This document shows positions 24,270 through 31,068 of a stretch of DNA of 64,000 bases, piece by piece. The position numbers and the translations under genes are program-made. The DNA comes from Cellulomonas chitinilytica. GTDB lineage: Bacteria > Actinomycetota > Actinomycetes > Actinomycetales > Cellulomonadaceae. Every line of letters begins with the position of its first letter. The first letter of the stretch is position 1. The DNA lies in NCBI RefSeq assembly GCF_016862675.1, contig NZ_BONK01000010.1, forward strand, positions 1 to 64,000. The letters are read 5' to 3'. Below the pieces are notes generated by a model. It worked only from the letters and a program-made list of their open reading frames with translations. It was not told where the DNA came from and ran no database searches.

Positions 24270-26063
24270 ATGTCAGAGCAGGTCGTCGTGGAGGTCGGCT
24301 CGTCGATCGACGAGTACCTGGACCGTCGCGACTGGCGGGTCAACGCCAACGCCAACCAGGGGTACTCCCTGGGCGGTCTCATCCTCAACACCGCGGGCAA
24401 GGTCGTCGCGAACTACTGGCTCAGCCACGTCTACCCCGAGGCGGTCGGTCGCGCGCACCGCGAGGGTGACCTGCACATCCACGACCTCGACATGCTGTCC
24501 GGCTACTGCGCCGGCTGGTCGCTGCGCACCCTGCTGCAGGAGGGGCTCAACGGGGTGCCCGGCAAGGTCGACGCGCGGCCGCCGAAGCACTTCGGCTCGG
24601 CCATCGGGCAGATCGTCAACTTCCTCGGCACCATGCAGAACGAGTGGGCGGGCGCCCAGGCGTTCAGCTCGTTCGACACGTACATGGCGCCGTACGTGCG
24701 GCTCGACGGCCTGACGTACGAGCAGGTCCGCCAGGGGATCCAGGAGCTCGTCTACAACCTCAACGTGCCGAGCCGGTGGGGCACGCAGACGCCGTTCACG
24801 AACCTCACGTTCGACTGGGTGTGCCCGGACGACCTGCGCGAGGACGTGCCGTTCGTCGCGGGGGAGCCGTGCGACTTCACGTACGGCGACCTCCAGACGG
24901 AGATGGACATGGTCAACCGCGCGTACATCGAGGTCATGACGGACGGCGACGCCTCCGGGCGGGTGTTCACGTTCCCGATCCCGACGTACAACATCACCAA
25001 GGACTTCGACTGGCACAGCGAGAACGCCGACCGGCTGTTCGCGATGACCGCCAAGTACGGGCTGCCGTACTTCCAGAACTTCATCAACTCGGAGATGAAC
25101 CCGGGCGACGTCCGCTCGATGTGCTGCCGCCTGCAGCTCGACCTGCGCGAGCTCCTCAAGCGCGGCAACGGCCTGTTCGGCTCCGCGGAGCAGACGGGGT
25201 CGGTCGGGGTCGTGACGATCAACTGCGCGCGCCTCGGGTTCCTCAACCACGGCGACGAGCACGCGCTGTTCGACGAGCTCGGCACGCTGCTCGACCTCGC
25301 GCGCACGTCGCTCGAGCTCAAGCGGACCATCATCCAGACGTACATCGACGAGGGCCTGTTCCCGTACACGAAGCGGTACCTCGGCACGCTCGACAACCAC
25401 TTCTCGACGATCGGCGTGAACGGCCTCAACGAGATGGTCCGCAACTTCACGGGCGACGCGTACGACCTCACCGACCCGCGCGGGCACGCCTTCGTCGTGC
25501 GGCTCCTCGACTTCGTGCGCGCCCGGATGGTGCAGTACCAGGAGGAGACCGGGCACCTCTACAACCTGGAGGCGACGCCCGCCGAGGGCACCACGTACCG
25601 GTTCGCCAAGGAGGACCGCCGCCGCTGGGCGACGATCCTGCAGGCCGGCACGGACGAGAACCCGTACTACACGAACTCCTCGCAGCTGCCCGTCGGGTAC
25701 ACGGACGACCCATTCGAGGCGCTCGAGCGGCAGGACGACCTGCAGACGAAGTACACGGGCGGCACCGTCCTGCACCTGTACATGGCGGAGCGCCTCTCGA
25801 CCCCGGACGCGGCCCGAGAGCTCGTCCGCCGGTCGCTGTCGAGGTTCCGCCTGCCGTACCTCACGGTCACGCCGACGTTCTCGATCTGCCCCGCGCACGG
25901 CTACCTGGCGGGGGAGCACCCGACGTGCCCGCAGTGCGAGGCGACGTGCGAGGTGTGGACCCGGGTGATGGGGTACCACCGGCCCGTGAGCTCGTTCAAC
26001 ATCGGCAAGAAGGGCGAGCACATGGAGCGGCTGCCGTTCCAGGAGCGGGCGCTGGCGCGATGA
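24270..26063 (+). CDS. nrdD: Anaerobic ribonucleoside-triphosphate reductase, class III
   Basis: The 597-residue glycyl-radical enzyme reduces ribonucleotides without oxygen. GYSLGGLILNTAGKVVANYW and REGDLHIHDLDML open the barrel; MCCRLQLDL carries conserved cysteines; the C-terminal CPxxG and CPQC-x3-C residues form the zinc site; and RVMGY holds the radical glycine at 568. It starts directly at the barrel without the N-terminal ATP-cone of longer NrdD proteins such as E. coli's, so the usual dATP switch is absent. The ATG at 24270 has AGGGGAG before it. It overlaps nrdG by ATGA. Presence in a Cellulomonas-like genome fits facultative anaerobic growth. Confidence 0.96.
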   Translation: MSEQVVVEVGSSIDEYLDRRDWRVNANANQGYSLGGLILNTAGKVVANYWLSHVYPEAVGRAHREGDLHIHDLDMLSGYCAGWSLRTLLQEGLNGVPGKVDARPPKHFGSAIGQIVNFLGTMQNEWAGAQAFSSFDTYMAPYVRLDGLTYEQVRQGIQELVYNLNVPSRWGTQTPFTNLTFDWVCPDDLREDVPFVAGEPCDFTYGDLQTEMDMVNRAYIEVMTDGDASGRVFTFPIPTYNITKDFDWHSENADRLFAMTAKYGLPYFQNFINSEMNPGDVRSMCCRLQLDLRELLKRGNGLFGSAEQTGSVGVVTINCARLGFLNHGDEHALFDELGTLLDLARTSLELKRTIIQTYIDEGLFPYTKRYLGTLDNHFSTIGVNGLNEMVRNFTGDAYDLTDPRGHAFVVRLLDFVRARMVQYQEETGHLYNLEATPAEGTTYRFAKEDRRRWATILQAGTDENPYYTNSSQLPVGYTDDPFEALERQDDLQTKYTGGTVLHLYMAERLSTPDAARELVRRSLSRFRLPYLTVTPTFSICPAHGYLAGEHPTCPQCEATCEVWTRVMGYHRPVSSFNIGKKGEHMERLPFQERALAR

Positions 26064-26731
26064 CCGGGCGCACGACGGCAGGGGCCGACGACCTCGCCAT
26101 CGCCGGGCTGACGCCCCTGTCGTCGTGCGACTGGCCCGGCAGGCTCGTCGCCACCGTGTTCCTGCAGGGCTGCCCGTGGCGGTGCACCTACTGCCACAAC
26201 TCGGCGATCCTCGACCCCCGCACGCCCGGCACCGTGCCGTGGGACGACGTGCGTTCCCTGCTGGCCCGGCGGCGGGGGCTGCTCGACGGCGTGGTGCTCT
26301 CGGGCGGCGAGCCGCTGCGGCAGCCCGCGCTCGTCGACGCGGCGCGGGAGGTGCGCGAGGCCGGGTTCGGTGTGGGCCTGCACACGTCGGGCGCCTACCC
26401 GGGCCGCCTCGAGGCGGTCCTGCCGCACGTCGACTGGGTCGGATTCGACGTCAAGGCGCCGGCCCGGCTGTACCGGGCGGTCACGCAGGTCGGTGGCCCG
26501 ACGACGACCGCGGACGCGGCGTTCGCGTCGCTGCGGCTCGTGCTCGGCTCGGGTGTCGACGTGCAGGTCAGGACCACCGTCGACCCGACGGTGCTCGGGC
26601 CGGACGACGTCGTCGAGCTCACCGGTCTGCTCGCCGAGCTCGGCGTCCGCGACCACGTGCTGCAGGAGGTCCGCACGGACGGCACGACGGCCGAGTACCG
26701 GGCGGCGCTGGCCGCTGCGGCCGCCGCCTGA
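26060..26731 (+). CDS. nrdG: Anaerobic ribonucleotide reductase activating protein (radical SAM)
   Basis: A 223-residue radical SAM protein. C38-x3-C42-x2-C45 in GCPWRCTYCHN binds the 4Fe-4S cluster, and VVLSGGEPLRQ is the SAM-binding GGE motif. It generates the glycyl radical on NrdD. Of the subfamilies, it looks closest to the NrdG-type activases that open with LTPLSSCDWPGRLVATVFLQ. Overlap with nrdD makes it translationally coupled. A terminator follows. Confidence 0.94.
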   Translation: MTGRTTAGADDLAIAGLTPLSSCDWPGRLVATVFLQGCPWRCTYCHNSAILDPRTPGTVPWDDVRSLLARRRGLLDGVVLSGGEPLRQPALVDAAREVREAGFGVGLHTSGAYPGRLEAVLPHVDWVGFDVKAPARLYRAVTQVGGPTTTADAAFASLRLVLGSGVDVQVRTTVDPTVLGPDDVVELTGLLAELGVRDHVLQEVRTDGTTAEYRAALAAAAAA

Positions 26732-26737
26732 CAGTCC

Positions 26738-26777
26738 CCCCGCCCGACGCGCACCTGGGTCTGCTCGTCGGGCGGGG
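26738..26777 (+). terminator. 12-bp stem terminator of nrdDG
   Basis: CCCCGCCCGACG and CGTCGGGCGGGG pair perfectly across 16 bases, seven bases after the nrdG stop, followed by a moderately T-rich CCCGTCTGTTTG. Confidence 0.75.
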
Positions 26778-26812
26778 TCCCGTCTGTTTGAATCAGTCGG
26801 GGAGGCAAGCCC

Positions 26813-27148
26813 GTGGACGTCAAGGTGACCAGCAGGGACGTCGGCGACCAGACGGTCGTCGACGTCGTCGGCGAGATCGACGTCTCGACCGCCGACGTCC
26901 TGCGCGAACGGCTCCTCGACCTGCTCGACCACGACCGCACCGACCTCGTCGTCGACCTGCGTGAGGTCCGGTTCATGGACTCCACCGGCCTCGGGGTGCT
27001 CGTCGGGACCCTCAAGAAGGTGCGCCTGCTCGGCGGGCGTCTCCAGCTCGTGATCGACTCCGAGCGGCTCCTCAAGGTCCTGCAGATCACCGCGCTGCTG
27101 CAGGTGTTCACCGTGCACGCCACGGTCGAGGACGCGCTCGCGAGCTGA
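26813..27148 (+). CDS. STAS-domain anti-sigma factor antagonist
   Basis: A 111-residue single STAS domain like SpoIIAA/RsbV. VVDVVGEIDVSTADVLRERL and VVDLREVRFMDSTGLGVLVG are the classic motifs, with Ser in MDST as the likely phosphorylation site for an anti-sigma kinase. The GTG at 26813 follows GGGGAGG by seven bases. No anti-sigma kinase or sigma-B-type gene is adjacent, so its partner lies elsewhere; the sigma factors next door are of a different class. Confidence 0.92.
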   Translation: MDVKVTSRDVGDQTVVDVVGEIDVSTADVLRERLLDLLDHDRTDLVVDLREVRFMDSTGLGVLVGTLKKVRLLGGRLQLVIDSERLLKVLQITALLQVFTVHATVEDALAS

Positions 27149-27161
27149 CCGCAGCCAGATC

Positions 27162-27204
27162 GGCCGGCGGGCGGCGGGTCCCTCCACCGCACCGCCCACC
27201 GGCC
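27162..27204. terminator. Hairpin between convergent STAS and sensor genes
   Basis: GGCCGGCGGGCGG pairs with CCGCCCACCGGCC with one mismatch across 17 bases, between stops at 27148 (plus) and 27217 (minus). Confidence 0.55.
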
Positions 27205-27216
27205 GGGATCAGGGCG

Positions 27217-28353
27217 TCACGACTGGGGCGTGAGCCGGTAGAGGACGGACGACTGGCCGTCGGGGGTCGTCGCCTGCGAGATCTCGACGTGCCAGTCGGG
27301 CGTCTCGACCCGGGAGATCCGCGCCGGCACGATGCCGTTCTCGATCGGGCCGCTCGGGCGGCCCGCGCCCTCGTCGACGATCAGGTGCGCGGCCGCGTTC
27401 ACGTTGTCCACCGCGTCGACACCGACCTCGGCGACCCAGGCGTCGTCGTCCTTGTGCGCGGTGATGAGCCGGCCCCCGAGCAACGGGACGTCGGCGGGGA
27501 AGTCGGCGGGCAGCCCCACCATCCGCGTCGGTGCGGGCAGCAGGTCCAGGGGCCACGAACCCGCGACCGTCACGGCTCCCGTCGCCGGGTCGAGGAACGT
27601 CGCGTAGGCCTGGTACTGGCCGGCGGGGAGCGGGTCTGCGGCTCGAGTGCACGTCAGCAGCCCGCCGGTCAGCATGACGTAGGTGCCGCCCGTGTCCGGT
27701 GCCACCCACGAGTACGGGTCGTCCTGCGGCGCCGGCGTCGACACCACGGTCCCGTCGTGCGCCACGACGAGCCGCAGGCCCAACGACCCGATCACGTCCC
27801 CGGACGCGATGCCTGCGGCGTTGATCTCGGACCGCAGCTCTCCGATCCGGTTGTCGATCGCCGCCAGCGCCGCGTCGTCGAGCACGTTCCCGTCGCTGTC
27901 GGTGCCCCGGCGGCGCGTCTCCTCCAGGGCGTCGCGCTGCGCGACGAGATCACCGGTCCCGATCCCGGCGACGGCGCTGCTGGAACCCGTCACGAGGACA
28001 CCGGCCGAGAACTTCCGGCCGAGGAGAGGACCGAGCCCCGCGTTGACGTCGTCATCCGGGCCGGCGTGCGCCGGCGCGTCCGCGTCCGCGGTCGGCAGTG
28101 CGGCGACGTCCGACCCGCAGGTCCCGGGTGCGGCGTCCGGGTCGGCCGACGGCAGCCGCACGCCGCCGTCCCACGTGCCGCGCGTCAGGCCGAGCGCGAC
28201 GACGCCCACGGCGCCGGCCGCGACGGCCCCGCGAGCACCCTGGCGCACGACCCGGCGCCGCCGGATCCGCGTCGTGAGCGCACCGACCTCGAACGGGGCG
28301 TCGCCGTCTCCGTCGACCATGTCGTGCAGGGTGTGGCTCAGCTGGAGTGTCAT
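27217..28353 (-). CDS. Membrane sensor/anti-sigma-like partner of the SigE-family sigma factor (copy 2)
   Basis: A 378-residue single-pass protein: a cytoplasmic segment with a basic patch RIRRRRVVRQGARG, one membrane helix around 41-57, and a large exported region. The latter begins with a Cys-Gly pair (C79) and carries C235 followed by LPAGQY at 242-247, a motif shared twice with the paralogous protein encoded at 28966-30342. The ATG at 28353 overlaps the sigma factor stop, as expected for a sigma factor's regulator. No canonical anti-sigma zinc motif is seen, so the anti-sigma role is inferred from position and topology. The exported domain is not one I recognise. Confidence 0.75.
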   Translation of the reverse strand: MTLQLSHTLHDMVDGDGDAPFEVGALTTRIRRRRVVRQGARGAVAAGAVGVVALGLTRGTWDGGVRLPSADPDAAPGTCGSDVAALPTADADAPAHAGPDDDVNAGLGPLLGRKFSAGVLVTGSSSAVAGIGTGDLVAQRDALEETRRRGTDSDGNVLDDAALAAIDNRIGELRSEINAAGIASGDVIGSLGLRLVVAHDGTVVSTPAPQDDPYSWVAPDTGGTYVMLTGGLLTCTRAADPLPAGQYQAYATFLDPATGAVTVAGSWPLDLLPAPTRMVGLPADFPADVPLLGGRLITAHKDDDAWVAEVGVDAVDNVNAAAHLIVDEGAGRPSGPIENGIVPARISRVETPDWHVEISQATTPDGQSSVLYRLTPQS

Positions 28354-28892
28354 GACCGTTCCTTCCCGTTGGTGACGAGCTCGATGTCGACCGTGTCCGC
28401 GTCCGGCAGCGGCCCCAGCAGGGCCTCGAGCTGCGCGGTCGCGTCGGCGAGGTACCGCTTGACGGTCCCCTCGGCGACGTCGAGGCGGCGGCCGATCTCC
28501 GGCACGGTGAGGTCGTCGTAGTAGCGGAGCACCACGCACGCCCGCAGCCGCGGCCGCAGCGTCATGAGCGCCGCCCGCACGTCGACCCGCGTGCCGCTGG
28601 TCGCCTCGTGCCCGGCGACCTCGTCGTCCCGCGCGACGAGGTGCCGCACGGCCGACCAGCGCAGGCGGCGCCGGTGCCCGTCGAGGAACGTCGAGAGCAC
28701 CGCCTTGCGCACGTACGCCTCCGCGGCGACCGTGTCCCGCAGGGGCCGCCCCCCGCTGAAGCACCGGACGAGGGCGTCCTGCACCAGGTCCTCCCCGGCG
28801 CGTTCGTCACCCGTCAGCAGTGCGGCGTACCGCACGAGCGCCCGTCCGCGGACGCGGACCAGCTCGTCGAGCACCTGTTCCCAGGCCGCCAT
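28350..28892 (-). CDS. SigE-family ECF RNA polymerase sigma factor (copy 2)
   Basis: A 180-residue group IV sigma factor with sigma-2 (RYAALLTGDERAGEDLVQDALVR) and sigma-4 (LRPRLRACVVLRYYDDLTVPEIGRRLDVAEGTVKRYL) domains. The ATG at 28892 has GGGAGG four bases upstream. It is about as long as, and plainly a paralog of, the sigma factor at 30339-30872. An AAC-N17-CGTC promoter lies 33 bases before the start, suggesting it reads its own promoter. The stop overlaps the next gene's start. Confidence 0.93.
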   Translation of the reverse strand: MAAWEQVLDELVRVRGRALVRYAALLTGDERAGEDLVQDALVRCFSGGRPLRDTVAAEAYVRKAVLSTFLDGHRRRLRWSAVRHLVARDDEVAGHEATSGTRVDVRAALMTLRPRLRACVVLRYYDDLTVPEIGRRLDVAEGTVKRYLADATAQLEALLGPLPDADTVDIELVTNGKERS

Positions 28893-28924
28893 CGGACCTC
28901 CCTGTCGTGGCCGTCATGATCCAG

Positions 28925-28948
28925 GACGACCGGGGAGCAAGAATCGTT
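28925..28948 (-). promoter_or_regulatory. ECF-type promoter AAC-N17-CGTC (module 2)
   Basis: On the minus strand CCAACGATTC is followed by CCCCGG and CGTC, with 17 bases between AAC and CGTC. Extracytoplasmic-function sigma factors typically recognise AAC in the -35 and CGTC in the -10 at this spacing. ATGACGG occurs shortly downstream, as in the module 1 promoter. Confidence 0.65.
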
Positions 28949-28965
28949 GGTCGGGTCCGGTGAGG

Positions 28966-30342
28966 TCAGGTGAGCGTGAGGGTGAACGGTGCGCCGATCA
29001 CGGCGTGCACCAGGTCGCCTCCCGTCCACGTGCCGCTCGGCCTCGTCGTCCAGCCGGTCAGGGCGACCAGGGGGATCACGGTGTAGTCGCCGGCCGGGAG
29101 GGTGTCGGAGGTGCATCCGACGAGCGGCCCCGCACCACTCTCGAGCCTCATGCCGGCGCCGCGCCCGAGATCCACGCCCTGCACCCAGCCGTCGACCTGG
29201 TCCGCCCAGACGCCACCCACGACGACGCCGTGCTGCACCACCACGTACTCGACCCACCACCCGAGACCGGCCCGGATCCGGTCGGGACCGGCGTACGTGA
29301 GCCGCCCCGCGACGTCGAGCTCGGTGCCCGCCGGTGCCGTGCTGGGGAAGCGGTCGAGGTCGAGGGAGAGCATGGCGGGGCTGGTCGGTCCGGCGGGCGC
29401 GGGGTCGCCGCAGGCCGGCAAGGGTGACGCGGGACCGGCGTCGAACGGGACCGTGGACCACTCGGGCACGGTCGCGTCCGGCGCCTCGCCGACGATGTCG
29501 AACGGGACCGCCGGTCCGACGGCCGTGAGCGGCTCGGCGACGGGAAGGGCCCGCAGCTCGTCCAGCGACCTGCCCTGGTACGTCTCGCCGGGCTCGTTGC
29601 CGAGCGACGTGACGCCGCCCCACGCGCGCACCTCGTAGTGGCCCGCCGGCAGCGGGCGTCCCGAGGTTGCTCCGTGGCCGTCGTCGCAGACGGTGAGACC
29701 GATGGAGCCCACGTAGGTGGTCGGAGGATTCTCTCCCCACCACGCGTCGTAGAGCTCGTCCTCGGCCTCGTGGCCCTGGTAGAGGTCCGCGGTCGCGACG
29801 ACGACGCCGTCGCGCGTCACGGTCAGCGCAGGACCGGAGCCCGGAACGATGGACAGGAGACCTTCGCCCCCGCCGTCCGCGACCGCGATCCACGACTCGA
29901 CGGCGAGCGGGTCGCCCGCCTGCGCGGTGGCCTCGGACAGCCGGACCTGCGCCTCGTACCGCTCGCCGACCGCCGGCACGGGCACGGTGTCGGCGAGCGA
30001 GCCGCACGACCCGTACGGCAGCGTCGGATCGCCGGACGGCAGGACCACGAGGTCCGGCGTCGGGGTGGGGGTCGGCGTCGGGGTGGCCGACGTGGACGAC
30101 GCCGACGGCGTGTGCGCGGGCGGCGCGGGGCGGGCCGGGGGGCGGACGGCGTACGCGGTCCCGACGGCCAGGACGGCGATCGCCGCGGCGGAGGCCACCG
30201 AGACCGTGACGGCACGGATCCGCCGGCGGTGCCGGACGCGGGCCGCGACCCTGCCGACCGGCAGCTCCTGCCCGGGTGCCCGCTGGGACCGTTCGACGCG
30301 GTCGGCGAGCTCGCCGAGCGCGGTGCTCAGGTCACGGTTCAT
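28966..30342 (-). CDS. Membrane sensor/anti-sigma-like partner of the SigE-family sigma factor (copy 1)
   Basis: This 458-residue protein has a cytoplasmic N-terminus (LSTALGELADRVERSQ, then an Arg-rich RVRHRRRIR), one membrane helix at about 45-66, a Pro/Thr-rich stalk at 68-96 and a long exported region. The latter looks like two repeats of about 100-110 residues, each opening with a Cys-Gly pair (C113, C311) and closing with Cys and LPAG-x-Y (C219 and 231-236; C410 and 415-420). The single unit in the neighbouring paralog has the same ends. The ATG at 30342 has GGAGG and overlaps the sigma stop. The anti-sigma role is inferred. Confidence 0.75.
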   Translation of the reverse strand: MNRDLSTALGELADRVERSQRAPGQELPVGRVAARVRHRRRIRAVTVSVASAAAIAVLAVGTAYAVRPPARPAPPAHTPSASSTSATPTPTPTPTPDLVVLPSGDPTLPYGSCGSLADTVPVPAVGERYEAQVRLSEATAQAGDPLAVESWIAVADGGGEGLLSIVPGSGPALTVTRDGVVVATADLYQGHEAEDELYDAWWGENPPTTYVGSIGLTVCDDGHGATSGRPLPAGHYEVRAWGGVTSLGNEPGETYQGRSLDELRALPVAEPLTAVGPAVPFDIVGEAPDATVPEWSTVPFDAGPASPLPACGDPAPAGPTSPAMLSLDLDRFPSTAPAGTELDVAGRLTYAGPDRIRAGLGWWVEYVVVQHGVVVGGVWADQVDGWVQGVDLGRGAGMRLESGAGPLVGCTSDTLPAGDYTVIPLVALTGWTTRPSGTWTGGDLVHAVIGAPFTLTLT

Positions 30343-30872
30343 CGCCGGCCTCCGTTCGCGACGGTCGCGACGTCCTCGGTCATGAGTCCCGGCTGCGGGC
30401 CGAGCAGCGGTTCGAGCTTGCGACGGGCGTCCGACAGGTACCGCTTGACGGCACCGGCGGATATCCCGAGGCGGTGGGCGACCTCGGGCAGCGTGAGGTC
30501 GTCGTAGAACCGCAGGACGACGCAGGCGCGCTCGCGGGGGGACAGGACGGTCAGGGCGGCGGCGACGTCGGCGCGGTCGGCGGCGGCGGCGTGCTCGTCG
30601 CGTCCCGGTCCCGCCGCCTCGACGAGGTGCGCGACGGCGTCGAGGCGTCGCCGGCGGCGCCACGTGTCGAGGTAGGCGTTGAGGATCACGCGCCGCACGT
30701 AGCCCTCCAGGGAGTCGACGTCGTGCGGACGGCGTCGGGAGAACGCGTTGACCAGGGCGTCCTGGACCAGGTCCTGGGCATCGTGCACCTCACCCGTGAG
30801 CAGGTGCGCGTACGCGACGAGGGCGGGGCCGCGCTCGTGGACCAGTCGACCCAGGTCGTCCTCCCAGGTCAC
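30339..30872 (-). CDS. SigE-family ECF RNA polymerase sigma factor (copy 1)
   Basis: A 177-residue group IV sigma factor: sigma-2 with VAYAHLLTGEVHDAQDLVQDALVNAF and sigma-4 with LSPRERACVVLRFYDDLTLPEVAHRLGISAGAVKRYL. The GTG at 30872 is chosen because GGAGG lies seven bases before it and because this start gives nearly the same length as its paralog at 28350. An AAC-N17-CGTC promoter sits 39 bases upstream. Its stop overlaps the sensor gene. Confidence 0.93.
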   Translation of the reverse strand: MTWEDDLGRLVHERGPALVAYAHLLTGEVHDAQDLVQDALVNAFSRRRPHDVDSLEGYVRRVILNAYLDTWRRRRRLDAVAHLVEAAGPGRDEHAAAADRADVAAALTVLSPRERACVVLRFYDDLTLPEVAHRLGISAGAVKRYLSDARRKLEPLLGPQPGLMTEDVATVANGGRR

Positions 30873-30910
30873 CGGCCACCTCCGTCGCGAGTTCGTGTCA
30901 CACCCGTCAT

Positions 30911-30934
30911 GACGCCCGGGGTATCGGAACGGTT
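30911..30934 (-). promoter_or_regulatory. ECF-type promoter AAC-N17-CGTC (module 1)
   Basis: On the minus strand CCAACCGTTCC is followed by CCCCGGG and CGTC, with exactly 17 bases between AAC and CGTC, the same layout as the promoter of module 2. CCAAC, TTC, CCCCGG, CGTC and ATGACGG are all shared between the two, against otherwise different sequence. Confidence 0.65.
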
Positions 30935-31068
30935 GGGGGTGAACTTGATGGACACCCAGGAGTGCGATCTTCGTCACATCGCCTGGTTAGACTGCCCGGG
31001 TCCGACGGCAACGGGGCCGGCGGACAGACGCGGTCAGGGGGGCCACGTCGAACGTCCGAGGAGGATGC

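Noticed and set aside
27217..30872. Classical zinc-binding anti-sigma factors next to the sigma genes
   Set aside because: No H-x3-C-x2-C motif is present in either partner protein, so the label is given only as anti-sigma-like by position.
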